NCBI RefSeq assembly: GCF_012927045.1
Contig: NZ_JABBFW010000002.1
Location: forward strand, 228,801 to 292,800
DNA length: 64,000 bases
From: Azohydromonas caseinilytica
GTDB lineage: Bacteria > Pseudomonadota > Gammaproteobacteria > Burkholderiales > Burkholderiaceae_C
Direction: 5' to 3'
Shown: positions 1-8,488 of the stretch, piece by piece
Layout of the letters: each line of letters starts with the position of its first letter
Numbering within the stretch: position 1 is the stretch's first letter
Made by a program: the position numbers and the translations under genes
The notes under the pieces: model-generated
Seen by the model: only the letters and a program-made list of their open reading frames with translations
What the model was told of the DNA's origin: nothing
Databases searched by the model: none

Positions 1-694
1 CATCGGGGTACACCAGCTTGGAGCCCACGAGGCCGGCATCGGAATAAATGTCGAAGGTGTGCCGCAGGGCCTCCACGGCGCCGGGTAAGACCTGCGTGTC
101 GTTGTTGAGCAGCAACAGATAGCGTCCGCGCGCCATCCGTGCCGCCGCGTTGCAACTGCGCAGAAAGCCCAGGTTCTGCTCGTTGGCGATGAAGCGCACG
201 CCTGGCACCAGTCCCGGGCGCTCGGCGCCAGCCTCGCCCGAAGCATCCTCCACCACGATGACCTCATAGGGCACGTCCGGGGCAGCCAAGTGCAGCGAAG
301 CCAGACAGCGCAAGGTCATATCCGCCTTGCCGTAAGCCGGGATGATGATGGAGACCTCAGGAGTCTCGGTGGTCGCCAGCCTGATCATGAGGGGATCGAT
401 GCGCGCGTTCTTCGGCACTGGCAAGTCCAAACGCGACACCTGCACAACCAACGGCGAAGCTGTGCGCCCCTGCTTGGCGCGGCGACGCATCAAGCGAGCC
501 CGGTTCGCAATGCGGACTCGGAGCACTAAGTCCTGGAACAAGGCGTGGGCTGAGCGCCGTACGCCATCGAGCCACGAGGTGTTCTGGGGCCTGCGTGCCA
601 CCTGCAGCCTGTGACCTCTCGCGGCAGCCGCTGTCTTCAGGTGGTTCAGCCGAGAGGGCTCGTGATGCTTGGGGGCCGTGCGGAAACTTTTCAT
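1..694 (-). CDS. Family 2 glycosyltransferase, C-terminus beyond left edge
   Basis: The 231 visible residues form the N-terminal part of a GT2 (GT-A fold) glycosyltransferase, which moves a sugar from a nucleotide donor, probably to a surface polysaccharide. About 110 basic, poorly conserved residues precede the catalytic domain. That domain opens with VSIIIPAYGK (near residue 114), continues with VIVVEDASG (about 146) and NEQNLGFLRSCNAA (about 171), and reaches the nucleotide/metal-binding segment LLLLNNDTQ (about 193). These are the usual GT2 landmarks. The ATG at 692-694 is the first plausible start in the open frame, but no good ribosome binding site precedes it, so the start is uncertain. 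The frame is still open at base 1. It sits 442 bases beyond the next glycosyltransferase group on the same strand. Acceptor and donor cannot be told from sequence. Confidence 0.82.
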   Translation of the reverse strand, partial: MKSFRTAPKHHEPSRLNHLKTAAAARGHRLQVARRPQNTSWLDGVRRSAHALFQDLVLRVRIANRARLMRRRAKQGRTASPLVVQVSRLDLPVPKNARIDPLMIRLATTETPEVSIIIPAYGKADMTLRCLASLHLAAPDVPYEVIVVEDASGEAGAERPGLVPGVRFIANEQNLGFLRSCNAAARMARGRYLLLLNNDTQVLPGAVEALRHTFDIYSDAGLVGSKLVYPD

Positions 695-1136
695 AAAGAA
701 CGGTATTGAAAACGAGCGAGCTGCCGTGGGGCTTGCAACACCATGATCGACCCGGCCCGCTGAGAAACGGCCTGAGAGCGCTGAGCGGAACAGCAGGTAT
801 CAAGCGGGGGAGGGAGGCGCGTGGAGAGGCGTTGGACTTCGAGATCCGATTCCGTGAGAGGCCCTTGGCGTCACGCTCGTGCTGCTGCCCGCAGCGACGC
901 ACGCGGGGGCGAAAACGACAGAGGTTGACGTGGGAAGCGCGTTGCCGTGTACCACCGGCCGGGCAGGCGCGTGCGGCCTCCAGTGTAAACGGCACCCCGC
1001 CGTGGGCTTTTTCGCATTGAGCGCCTTCAGGGTGCGGAACGCTTCTGCAGGGCTTCCTGGTGCTCCAGCGCTTTGTTGGCCCGTCGGCTTCTGCCAGACC
1101 GGCTGGCGCTGCCTACAAGAATTCGTGGCCCGTGCC
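695..1136. other. Intergenic stretch without a supported gene
   Basis: The reading frames here have no recognisable domain, and their composition looks like out-of-frame GC-rich sequence. The only structure seen is a short hairpin at 989-1003 (ACGGC/GCCGT) followed on the plus strand by a short T run. No plus-strand gene lies upstream for it to serve. Confidence 0.5.
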
Positions 1137-1979
1137 TCAGGTACTGCGCTCCAGCCAGCGCCGGATCGGCCGGCCGATACCCAGCAGCACGCGCTGCCCC
1201 AGCGTGCGGCTGTGGCGCTGCCTGAAGATGCGCTTGAACCACTCGCCCTGCATCAGCTCGGGACGGCGCTGTTCGATCAGCTCCAGGCAGAGCTGCTTCA
1301 TGTGCTGCTTCTCCTGCTCGGCCGTCAGTCCGTTGCGGTACACCTTCATGCCGCTGGTGATGGGCCGCGTGTGGGTGGCCATGACGGCATCGACGATCAC
1401 GGTGCGCTCCGTGCCCAGAAGCTGCTGCAGCGTGGGCATGAGGTACTTGTCGATGCCCCAGGACGAGACGTTGCCTTCGTAGTACGGCGCGCCGGCCAGG
1501 AACAGCGCACCGCGGTAGAAGGGCATCATGACCTCAACCCAGTCGGTGGCGTGGAACAGCCGGTTGGGCAGGCGCAGCGTCCAGCGGTGGGTGTACTCGC
1601 TGTCGTGGCTCAGAGCGGGCGAGAAGCAGTCGATCCCGATGCAGCGCGCCAGGTGCAGCGCGTAGTTGATGCCGCTCACGGTCAGTACCACGTCGTCGTC
1701 GATCAGGGCGACGTACTCGGGCGGCTCGGCGCGTTCTCCCAGGTGTCGTGCCAGCGCGCTGTAGATCTCGCCCTTGCACTCCGTGGCACCCGAGAGCACG
1801 CGGCAGCGCAGCTTGCCCACCCGCTGCTCGGCCGCGGTGACGCGGCCCGAGTAGTCGAACAGCATGAGCTCGAACTCGGGCACGGCGTCGAGATGCAGCA
1901 TCCGCAATGGCGGGCTGCTGCCGTCCCACGAAAAGAGGACCACAGGGTGGGCGACGGGCGCGGGCGGTACTTCGGACAT
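1137..1979 (-). CDS. DUF707-like putative glycosyltransferase
   Basis: This 280-residue protein has no signal peptide or membrane segment. From family memory it resembles DUF707: an acidic EYVALIDDDVV segment (DDD at about 94-96) is followed by a YALHLARCIGIDCFSPALSHDS block, a VEVMMPFYRGALF block near 168, and a late SSWGIDKYLMP / VIVDAVMATHTRP region. The DDD triplet resembles a GT-A metal and nucleotide-sugar site. Its place as the last gene of a glycosyltransferase string (25 bases after the GT25 gene, same strand) supports a role in surface polysaccharide synthesis or modification. Activity is inferred only; DUF707 has no biochemical function that I can cite. A different acidic-site transferase family remains possible. 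Confidence 0.65.
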   Translation of the reverse strand: MSEVPPAPVAHPVVLFSWDGSSPPLRMLHLDAVPEFELMLFDYSGRVTAAEQRVGKLRCRVLSGATECKGEIYSALARHLGERAEPPEYVALIDDDVVLTVSGINYALHLARCIGIDCFSPALSHDSEYTHRWTLRLPNRLFHATDWVEVMMPFYRGALFLAGAPYYEGNVSSWGIDKYLMPTLQQLLGTERTVIVDAVMATHTRPITSGMKVYRNGLTAEQEKQHMKQLCLELIEQRRPELMQGEWFKRIFRQRHSRTLGQRVLLGIGRPIRRWLERST

Positions 1980-2004
1980 GCAAACGACACCAGAGAGCAG
2001 GCGG

Positions 2005-2745
2005 TCACAGCGGCTGACGGCCGGCGAGAAAGTTGTTCCAGGAGTATTCGAGCTGGTAGCGCCACTTGCGCAGGCGCTGGAGCCAGCTCAGGCCGCGGTG
2101 ATTGACGCCGATGGTCGAGGTGAAGCTCTCCTCGTTGAGCTGCACCGGGTAGGGCAAGGCGCCGAACAGGCGCAGTCCATGCTCCCAATGGTGGCGCAGA
2201 TCCACGTCCACCGGCCGGCCAAAGGGCGGCAGGTGCCGCGTGAGCTTGCGAGCACCTTCCAGGCTGATGGCATAGGCACCCGTCAGGCTGGGCACGCGGC
2301 GGTAGCGCACCAGGTCCACGCCGGCCACCAGGGGCCAGCGCTGCCGGGGAGCCTCACGCTCGCGGCCGACGAGCTTGACCATGTCCCATTCGTCGCTGCG
2401 CCGTGCCAGCGCCTCCAGGACCACGGGCAGTTCGGCGCCGGGTGACACGTCGTCTTCCAGCACCAGCGCGCAAGGCTGGCCGCGCTGCACCATCAGTTGC
2501 CAGATCTTGAGATGGCTGGCGTAGCAGCCGATCTCGCCGGGCGTCAGCGGGCGGAAGAAGCAGCGCCGGTTCAGATCGGGCGCGTACAGCCGGGCCAGCG
2601 CCTGCGGCGCGAGCTCGCGGCCCACCACCGCATTGACCCACTCGGGCCTGATGCCCGCGGCCTGCAGCTCGGCCTGCATGCGGCGGCGCCGCTGCACCGC
2701 CGAGGGCATGTTGATGACGTAAACGGGCAGGGGGGCGGTGCTCAT
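2005..2745 (-). CDS. Family 25 glycosyltransferase (LPS type)
   Basis: The 246-residue protein matches the GT25 layout used in lipooligosaccharide core synthesis. It begins PVYVINMPSAVQRR (residues 7-20), has EIGCYASHLKIWQLM near 71-85, then the signature LVLEDDV with EDD at 97-99, and later VPSLTGAYAISLEGA, where a conserved Gly-Ala-Tyr follows. No export signal is present, as expected for a cytoplasmic enzyme. Its ATG overlaps the stop of the upstream GT4 gene by four bases (ATGA), a sign of translational coupling. Donor and acceptor sugars cannot be read from sequence; many GT25 enzymes transfer galactose or glucose. Confidence 0.85.
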   Translation of the reverse strand: MSTAPLPVYVINMPSAVQRRRRMQAELQAAGIRPEWVNAVVGRELAPQALARLYAPDLNRRCFFRPLTPGEIGCYASHLKIWQLMVQRGQPCALVLEDDVSPGAELPVVLEALARRSDEWDMVKLVGREREAPRQRWPLVAGVDLVRYRRVPSLTGAYAISLEGARKLTRHLPPFGRPVDVDLRHHWEHGLRLFGALPYPVQLNEESFTSTIGVNHRGLSWLQRLRKWRYQLEYSWNNFLAGRQPL

Positions 2746-3896
2746 CGGGTCGGGGCTGCCGGGCGCAGCGACAGCAGCAGGCGCTCGTAGGCGCCGGTCA
2801 TGTCCTCAAGGCGATAACGGTGCATCACCTCTTCACGAGCCCGGCGCGCCAGGGCCGCGGCCGCGGCCGGGTCGCGCAGCAATTGCTCAAGGGCGTCGGC
2901 CAGGGCCGGGGCGTCGGCATGCGCCACCAGCCGGCCCGTGACGCCGTCTTCGATCAGCTCCTGGATGCCCGGCACGGCGCTGCCCACCACGGCGCAGCCG
3001 GCAGCCATGCCCTCCACCAGCGACAGCGGCATGCCCTCGTAGTGCGAGCTCAGCACGCAGATCTGATGGCTCATCAGCAGCCCGGGCACGTCGGGGCAGT
3101 GGCCCAGGAAGCGCACCTGGTCCTGCACGCCCAGCTCCTGCGCCAGCGCCTGGGCCGTCTGCAGGTGGCGCCGGCTGCCCTGTCCGGCCAGCAGCAGCGG
3201 CGGGCACAGGCCGCGCTGGCGCAGCAACGCCAGCGCGCGCAGCAGCGTCGGATGGTCCTTCTGACGCGCGAAGCGGGCCGCCATGACGATGCCCGGCGTG
3301 CGCGCTGCGTAGGGATGGAGCTCGGCATCGGCAAAGGGCGCGGTGCGGATGCCATTGCTGATGGCCAGCGTGCGCTCGGCGGGAAAGCCCAGCGCCAGGA
3401 GCTGGCGGCGCACGCCTTCGGAGCAGCCGACGATGGCCGCCGTGCGCCGCGCCAGCCAGTGCGCCTGCGCCAGACGCCAGCGCGTGTAGCGCTCGCGCGA
3501 GTTGTGCTCCACGTGCACCAGCACCGGCACGCCGGCCAGCAGGCCCGCGTAGCGGCCCCACAGGTGGTCGCTGAAGCCATGACAGACCAGCACGTCGGGC
3601 TCTAACTCGCGGCACAGCCGCGCCAGCGACCAGACCGTGGCGGCATGCGACCAGCCCGGCACCAACCGCACCGGGACGCCCTCGCGCTGCAGCTGCGCCA
3701 CGCGTGCCAGCGGCGTTTGCCGCTTGCGCCTCAACGCCAGCAGCGGCGCTTGGGTGCCGCCGTCAAGCGCCGCGCGCACCAGGTCCAGCGCCACCTGCGT
3801 GGCGCCGGAGAAGCCGCCGGTGACGAAATGAATGACGCGCAGCGGGCGCGCCGGAGATGCTGCGGGTGCGCCCATGTCCTGCGGCAGCGCGCTCAT
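2742..3896 (-). CDS. Family 4 glycosyltransferase (GT-B fold)
   Basis: 384 residues with two Rossmann-like halves. The N-terminal half starts RVIHFVTGGFSGATQV (about 20-35) with a glycine-rich acceptor-side loop. The C-terminal half carries MAARFARQKD (about 205-214) and the donor-site EX7E motif, YEGMPLSLVE, with glutamates at about 287 and 295. It is a retaining GT4 enzyme, probably adding a sugar to a lipid-linked or core oligosaccharide at the inner face of the membrane. The frame is open for another 64 codons upstream, but the ATG at 3894-3896 was chosen because it overlaps the stop of the preceding gene by exactly four bases and the extra N-terminus looks like out-of-frame sequence. Confidence 0.87.
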   Translation of the reverse strand: MSALPQDMGAPAASPARPLRVIHFVTGGFSGATQVALDLVRAALDGGTQAPLLALRRKRQTPLARVAQLQREGVPVRLVPGWSHAATVWSLARLCRELEPDVLVCHGFSDHLWGRYAGLLAGVPVLVHVEHNSRERYTRWRLAQAHWLARRTAAIVGCSEGVRRQLLALGFPAERTLAISNGIRTAPFADAELHPYAARTPGIVMAARFARQKDHPTLLRALALLRQRGLCPPLLLAGQGSRRHLQTAQALAQELGVQDQVRFLGHCPDVPGLLMSHQICVLSSHYEGMPLSLVEGMAAGCAVVGSAVPGIQELIEDGVTGRLVAHADAPALADALEQLLRDPAAAAALARRAREEVMHRYRLEDMTGAYERLLLSLRPAAPTR

Positions 3897-4624
3897 TGGG
3901 TCCAGTACTTGGCAATCCACGGGGCCGGCCGGGCGTAGCGCCAGTTGCCGTTGCTGCGGCCGGCCAGCGCGTCGGGCGGGTTCATCACGCCATGGAAGAT
4001 GAGAATGCGCGCCCCTGCCGGTATGGCCGGCTCGCGCCAGTAGTTGGTGGGAAAGCGCGGAATGCAGTGGTACTTCCAGCTCGCGCACCAGGGCGCCGGC
4101 CAGTAGTCCAGCTTGCCCTGCTTGTGCAGCACGTCGGAGAGAAAAGCCTGCTCGTTGCGGAAGTTGGCGCGCGCCTCCTCGGGCCGAGCGCGGAACTGCG
4201 CCAGCACGTCCGCATGCGCGCCAAGCTCGAAGCGGTAGACGGAGGAGTTGCCGGTGACGCGCCAGGGCCGCTTCCAGTCGTGAATGATCAGGAACCGGCC
4301 CGGCAGCTCGAAAAAGGGCGTGATGTCGTCCACGATGACCACGTCCAGGTCCAGAAACAGCGCCGTCCCGCGCAGACCGTGCAGGTCAGCCTCGAAGGTG
4401 GTGAGCTTCTTCCAGCCGCGCTCGGGAATGCTGGCGGGCAGCGCCAGGTCCGGGATGGGCAGGCAGCGCACCTCGGGCCTGACGCCCGCGCCGTCATCTG
4501 TAAGGCAGACGAAGCTGAAGTCCCCGCGCAGGTACCGGCGCACCATGGCGTAGAGGCGGTTGACGTACTCGGGGCCGTACTTGGTGCCCCATTTCATGCA
4601 CAGGATGACGCGCTGCTGGCTCAT
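3893..4624 (-). CDS. Putative glycosyltransferase with DxD motif
   Basis: 243 residues opening VILCMKWGTKYGPEYVNRLY, a pattern of small bacterial transferases related to GT8. The site GTALFLDLDVVIVDD places DLD at about 92-94, the expected metal and nucleotide-sugar ligand, and a late ILIFHGVMNPPDA segment could supply the C-terminal histidine. No signal peptide. It is the first gene of the transferase string, starting 33 bases after the lapB stop on the same strand, so it may be read from the lapAB transcript. The family call is moderate; the substrate is unknown. Confidence 0.75.
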   Translation of the reverse strand: MSQQRVILCMKWGTKYGPEYVNRLYAMVRRYLRGDFSFVCLTDDGAGVRPEVRCLPIPDLALPASIPERGWKKLTTFEADLHGLRGTALFLDLDVVIVDDITPFFELPGRFLIIHDWKRPWRVTGNSSVYRFELGAHADVLAQFRARPEEARANFRNEQAFLSDVLHKQGKLDYWPAPWCASWKYHCIPRFPTNYWREPAIPAGARILIFHGVMNPPDALAGRSNGNWRYARPAPWIAKYWTQ

Positions 4625-4657
4625 GGTTGTAGTAGTTCGTGGAAAAAGGCAGGCGTG

Positions 4658-5803
4658 TCAAAGATCTTCGATGCGCCGCGGCGGGTAGGTGTCCCAGCCC
4701 TGGCAGCCGGGGCATTGCCAGAAATAGTTGCGGGCCTCGAAGCCGCAGGCGGCGCAGCGGTAGCGCTGCATCGGCTGCGCCGCGCGCGCGACGCTGGCCT
4801 GCAGCTGCGGCCGGGTGTCCTCGGCCCAGTCGGCCGGCGGCAGCTCCAGCACCTGCGCCGCCACCGACAGCGCCGGCTGCTGGCGCAGGTGGTCCAGCAG
4901 CCGCTGCGCGGCCTGCTCGGGCGTGTCGAGCTTGCGCAGCGCGGCCAGCAGGTTGGTGTCGGGCTGCTGGGCGTAGACCAGCTCCAGCTGCTCGCGCGCA
5001 TGGGCGCGCTGTCCGGCCGTCAGCGCCGCCTGGGCGTAGGCCGCGGCCACCAGCGGGAAGGTGCCGGGATGGCGGGCGCGCAGCTCGTCCCAGGCCTGCA
5101 GCGCCTGGGCCACGCGGCCGGCGCGCAGGTGCCGCTCGCCTTCCAGCAGCCAGGGCCGCGGCGCCGTCGGCGCCACCTCGCGCGCGCGCTGCAGCGCGGC
5201 CTGCGCGCCCTCGGCATCGCCGCGGGCGTCGGCCTCCTGCGCCACCTCGCACCAGTAGTGCCCGATGCGCGTGGCGAAGGAGCCGATGCCGCTCTTCTCC
5301 AGCCGCGCCGCCACCTCGGCGGCGGCGCGCCAGTCGCGCGAGCGCTCGTGCAGCGTCAGCAGCGCCAGCCGGGCCTCCGTGTCGAAGGGCGTGCCCTCCA
5401 GCGCGCGGAAGGCCTCCTCGGCGCGGTCGAACAGGCCCGCCTTCATGAAGTCCTGCGCCAGCGCGTGCTGTGCGCGCTCGCGCTCGCCGGTGGAGAGGTC
5501 GCCGCGGCGCAGCAGGTGCTGGTGCACGCGCACGGCGCGCTCGAACTCGCCGCGGCGGCGGAACAGGTTGCCCAGGGCGAAATGCAGATCGGCGCTGTGC
5601 GGGTCGTCCTGCACCGCCTCGACGAAGGCGTCGATGGCCTTGTCCTGCTGCTCGTTGAGCAGCAGGTTCAGGCCCTTGAAATAGGCCTTGGGCGCGTCGC
5701 GCTGCTCGCGCACCCATTGCCGCATTTCCAGCCGCGAGGCCAGCCAGCCCAGCGCGAAGGCCACCGGCAGCGCCAGCAGCAGCCACAGGGGGTCGAGCAC
5801 CAT
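4658..5803 (-). CDS. lapB: LPS assembly protein LapB (YciM)
   Basis: 381 residues: an N-terminal membrane anchor (about 3-20, WLLLALPVAFALGWL), then TPR helices over roughly 45-330, and a C-terminal rubredoxin-type zinc or iron knuckle with cysteines at 350, 353, 364 and 367 (YRCAACGFEA...CPGCQGW). In Escherichia coli LapB is tethered to the inner membrane and controls LPS synthesis by promoting FtsH-dependent turnover of LpxC. Start chosen at the ATG ending at 5803, which opens directly into the membrane anchor; the 41 in-frame codons upstream overlap lapA and look like noise. It follows lapA by two bases and is followed by the glycosyltransferase genes, a context that fits LPS homeostasis. 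Confidence 0.93.
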   Translation of the reverse strand: MVLDPLWLLLALPVAFALGWLASRLEMRQWVREQRDAPKAYFKGLNLLLNEQQDKAIDAFVEAVQDDPHSADLHFALGNLFRRRGEFERAVRVHQHLLRRGDLSTGERERAQHALAQDFMKAGLFDRAEEAFRALEGTPFDTEARLALLTLHERSRDWRAAAEVAARLEKSGIGSFATRIGHYWCEVAQEADARGDAEGAQAALQRAREVAPTAPRPWLLEGERHLRAGRVAQALQAWDELRARHPGTFPLVAAAYAQAALTAGQRAHAREQLELVYAQQPDTNLLAALRKLDTPEQAAQRLLDHLRQQPALSVAAQVLELPPADWAEDTRPQLQASVARAAQPMQRYRCAACGFEARNYFWQCPGCQGWDTYPPRRIEDL

Positions 5804-5805
5804 GT

Positions 5806-6117
5806 TCAGAGTCCCTCGCGCGGCGGGTGTTCGGGGATCGGCTCGGCCACGCCCGACACCGGGGTGGCGGCCGCGGCGGGCGTGGCGGTGTCGGTCTGGC
5901 GCGTGGCTTGGCGCCGGTGGTGCCACCAGGACGGCACCATGGCCAGCACGCCCACGGCGCAGCCCGCGGCAAAGGCCGCCAGCACCACGATGACCAGCGG
6001 CGCGTGCCAGGCCTGGCCGAAGAACCAGTGCACGGTGGCGGTGTGGCGGTTGTTGAGGGCGAACGCGAAAAGCGCGAAGAAGAGGAAGGCCCGCAGGAGC
6101 CAGACGAGGAGGCGCAT
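5806..6117 (-). CDS. lapA: LapA family inner-membrane protein (DUF1049)
   Basis: 103 residues with two hydrophobic segments (about 3-22 and 37-60) joined by NNRHTATVHWFFG, the typical LapA pattern, and a hydrophilic cytoplasmic tail ending in PPREGL. LapA is the partner of LapB in LPS assembly, and the pair is adjacent here with a two-base gap. There is no clear ribosome binding site. A TAGAAT box lies nine bases upstream of the ATG, so the gene may have its own near-leaderless promoter after the terminator that separates it from ihfB. Confidence 0.9.
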   Translation of the reverse strand: MRLLVWLLRAFLFFALFAFALNNRHTATVHWFFGQAWHAPLVIVVLAAFAAGCAVGVLAMVPSWWHHRRQATRQTDTATPAAAATPVSGVAEPIPEHPPREGL

Positions 6118-6126
6118 GGGCGGGCG

Positions 6127-6132
6127 ATTCTA
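6127..6132 (-). promoter_or_regulatory. Possible -10 box for lapA
   Basis: TAGAAT on the minus strand ends nine bases before the lapA ATG. A start site six to seven bases downstream would leave almost no 5' leader. No convincing -35 hexamer is visible, so this is a motif-only call. Confidence 0.4.
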
Positions 6133-6192
6133 GCGAGCGCTCACGGGCGGCCTTTGCGCCGCGGCAGGCCCGTGCCGGGCCGGCGCGGTGCC

Positions 6193-6220
6193 CAAAAGCA
6201 AACGGCGCCCGAAGGCGCCG
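6193..6220 (-). terminator. Rho-independent terminator after ihfB
   Basis: Read on the minus strand, a 7-bp G+C stem (CGGCGCC/GGCGCCG) is closed by a stable TTCG tetraloop and followed by GTTTGCTTTT. It sits between the ihfB stop and lapA, so it should end or dampen the long gyrA-to-ihfB transcript. Confidence 0.75.
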
Positions 6221-6259
6221 CTGGTGCGAATGAGGGACCGGACCGGGGCCGGGCCTGGA

Positions 6260-6580
6260 TCAGCCGGCCGCGAGCTCGGCGGGCTCCGGCGCGACGGGGA
6301 CGTTGGCGTCCACCGCCTCGCGCAGCGCCTTGCCGGGCTTGAAATGCGGCACCAGCTTCTCGGGGATCAGCACCGGCTCGCCGCTGCGGGGATTGCGCCC
6401 CATGCGCGGCGGGCGCCGGTTGATCGAGAAGCTGCCAAAGCCCCGGATCTCGATGCGGTGCCCGCGCGCCAGGGCGTCGGACATCGCGTCGAGGATGGTC
6501 TTGACCGCGAACTCGGTGTCGCGGTGGGTGAGCTGGCCGAAGCGCTCGGCCAGCTCGGCCACGAGGTCGGAACGGGTCAT
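6260..6580 (-). CDS. ihfB: Integration host factor subunit beta
   Basis: 106 residues matching the HU/IHF fold. The start [14 protein letters not shown] forms the first dimerisation helix. The DNA-binding beta arm contains [20 protein letters not shown] (about 42-61) with the intercalating proline region PRSGEPV, followed by the C-terminal helix. IHF is a sequence-specific DNA-bending heterodimer with IhfA. About ten extra residues ([13 protein letters not shown] tail) extend beyond the E. coli length. The gene starts 21 bases after rpsA, the usual rpsA-ihfB pairing in proteobacteria, so it is probably co-transcribed with it. Confidence 0.96.
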   Translation of the reverse strand: MTRSDLVAELAERFGQLTHRDTEFAVKTILDAMSDALARGHRIEIRGFGSFSINRRPPRMGRNPRSGEPVLIPEKLVPHFKPGKALREAVDANVPVAPEPAELAAG

Positions 6581-6601
6581 GACCGTCGGGCGCCTTCAGT
6601 C

Positions 6602-8317
6602 TCAGCCGTTGTCGCGGTTGTCCAGCTTGGCGCGCAGCAGGGCGCCCAGGCTGGTCGTGCCGGCGGTTTCGCGCTCGTTGCTCTGCGACAGGCGCTGCAT
6701 GGCTTCCTGCTGCTCGACGTTGTCCTTGGCCTTGATCGACAGCTGGATCGAACGCGTCTTGCGGTCGATGTTGATGATCATGGCGTTGACGTCGTCGCCT
6801 TCCTTGAGCACGTTGCGCGCGTCCTCGACGCGGTCGCGGCTGATCTCGGAAGCGCGCAGGTAGCCCGTCACGTCCTCGGTCAGCTGGATCTCGGCGCCGC
6901 GCGGGTCGACCGTCTTCACCTTGCCGCTGACCAGCGAGCCGCGGTCATTGAGCGTGGTGAAGGTGGCGAACGGGTCGCCGTCGAGCTGCTTGATGCCCAG
7001 GCTGATGCGCTCGCGCTCCACGTCCACGGCCAGCACCACGGCCTCGACTTCCTGGCCCTTCTTGAAGTTGCGCACGGCGGCTTCGCCGGGCTCGTTCCAG
7101 GACAGGTCGGAGAGGTGCACCAGGCCGTCGATGCCCTGCGCCAGGCCGACGAACACGCCGAAGTCGGTGATCGACTTGACGGGGCCCTTGACCTTGTCGC
7201 CGCGCTTGACGGTCTCGGCGAACTCTTCCCAGGGGTTGGGCTTGCACTGCTTCATGCCCAGAGAGATGCGGCGCTTATCCTCGTCGATCTCCAGGACCAT
7301 GACTTCGACTTCCTCGCCCAGGGACACGACCTTGGCGGGAGCGACGTTCTTGTTGGTCCAGTCCATCTCGGAGACGTGCACCAGGCCTTCGATGCCCGGC
7401 TCGATCTCCACGAACGCGCCGTAGTCGGCGATGTTGGTGACCTTGCCGAACAGGCGGGTGCCGGCCGGGTAGCGGCGCGACACGCCGTGCCAGGGGTCGT
7501 CGCCCAGCTGCTTCAGGCCCAGCGAGACGCGGTTCTTCTCGGCGTCGAACTTCAGCACCTTGGCGTCGAGCTCCTGGCCCACCTGGACCACTTCGCTCGG
7601 GTGACGCACACGGCGCCAGGCCATGTCGGTGATGTGCAGCAGGCCGTCGATGCCGCCCAGGTCCACGAAGGCACCGTACTCGGTGATGTTCTTCACCACG
7701 CCGTGGACGATGGCGCCCTCGGTCAGCGTCTCCAGCAGCTTGGCGCGCTCTTCGCCCATCGAGGCTTCGACCACCGCGCGGCGGCTCAGCACCACGTTGT
7801 TGCGCTTGCGGTCGAGCTTGATGACCTTGAACTCCATCGTCTTGCCCTCGTAAGGAGTCAGGTCCTTGACGGGGCGGGTGTCGATGAGCGAGCCGGGCAG
7901 GAAGGCGCGGATGCCGTTGACCAGCACGGTCAGGCCGCCCTTGACCTTGCCGGAGACGGTGCCGGTGACGAACTCGCCGGACTCCAGGGCGTTTTCCAGC
8001 GACAGCCACGAGGCCAGGCGCTTGGCCTTGTCACGCGACAGGATCGTGTCGCCGTAGCCGTTTTCCAGGGCGTCGATGGCCACCGACACGAAGTCGCCGA
8101 CCTGCACTTCGACCTCGCCCTGGTCGTTCTTGAATTCTTCGATGGGAACGTAGGCCTCGGACTTGAGGCCGGCATTGACCACCACGAAGTTGTGCTCGAT
8201 GCGCACCACTTCGGCAGAGATCACCTCGCCGGCGCGCATGTCGCGCTGCTGCAGGCTTTCTTCGAACAGGGCGGCAAAAGACTCGCCGCCCTGGGTGGCG
8301 GTTTGGGTATCCATCAT
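6602..8317 (-). CDS. rpsA: 30S ribosomal protein S1
   Basis: 571 residues with six S1 RNA-binding domains in tandem. The later ones are easy to see from repeats such as [40 protein letters not shown] and [21 protein letters not shown]1 binds mRNA leaders and delivers them to the 30S subunit; length is close to the E. coli protein (557). Two ATG codons are adjacent; the first was chosen because AGGAA lies eight bases before it. The gene follows the aroA-cmk fusion by 171 bases, enough room for a leader where S1 autoregulation could act, and precedes ihfB. Confidence 0.97.
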   Translation of the reverse strand: MMDTQTATQGGESFAALFEESLQQRDMRAGEVISAEVVRIEHNFVVVNAGLKSEAYVPIEEFKNDQGEVEVQVGDFVSVAIDALENGYGDTILSRDKAKRLASWLSLENALESGEFVTGTVSGKVKGGLTVLVNGIRAFLPGSLIDTRPVKDLTPYEGKTMEFKVIKLDRKRNNVVLSRRAVVEASMGEERAKLLETLTEGAIVHGVVKNITEYGAFVDLGGIDGLLHITDMAWRRVRHPSEVVQVGQELDAKVLKFDAEKNRVSLGLKQLGDDPWHGVSRRYPAGTRLFGKVTNIADYGAFVEIEPGIEGLVHVSEMDWTNKNVAPAKVVSLGEEVEVMVLEIDEDKRRISLGMKQCKPNPWEEFAETVKRGDKVKGPVKSITDFGVFVGLAQGIDGLVHLSDLSWNEPGEAAVRNFKKGQEVEAVVLAVDVERERISLGIKQLDGDPFATFTTLNDRGSLVSGKVKTVDPRGAEIQLTEDVTGYLRASEISRDRVEDARNVLKEGDDVNAMIINIDRKTRSIQLSIKAKDNVEQQEAMQRLSQSNERETAGTTSLGALLRAKLDNRDNG

Positions 8318-8488
8318 GTGGGTGTTTCCTGGCCGGGGGCCGCGTCGGAAGCGGTGCCGGCGTTTGCTTGCAACTGCCGTTGCGGGGTTAGGTTGCGAAT
8401 CCGCTGCCCCGGCGCGCCTTGCGGTGCGGGGAAACTGCCCAGGCGGTGCGAAGGCAGCGGGCCAGCGGGCCCGGGTGCTCCGGTGTCG

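Noticed and set aside
357..995. Minus-strand 212-codon frame near the left edge
   Set aside because: Overlaps the GT2 gene in another frame on the same strand and lacks any domain; the GT2 frame carries clear motifs.
989..1014. Short hairpin plus T run as a plus-strand terminator
   Set aside because: No plus-strand gene precedes it, and the stem is only five pairs.
3857..6133. Plus-strand 758-codon frame across the transferase and lap genes
   Set aside because: Crosses four minus-strand genes with real motifs; its own residues are Gly/Ala/Arg/Gln noise.
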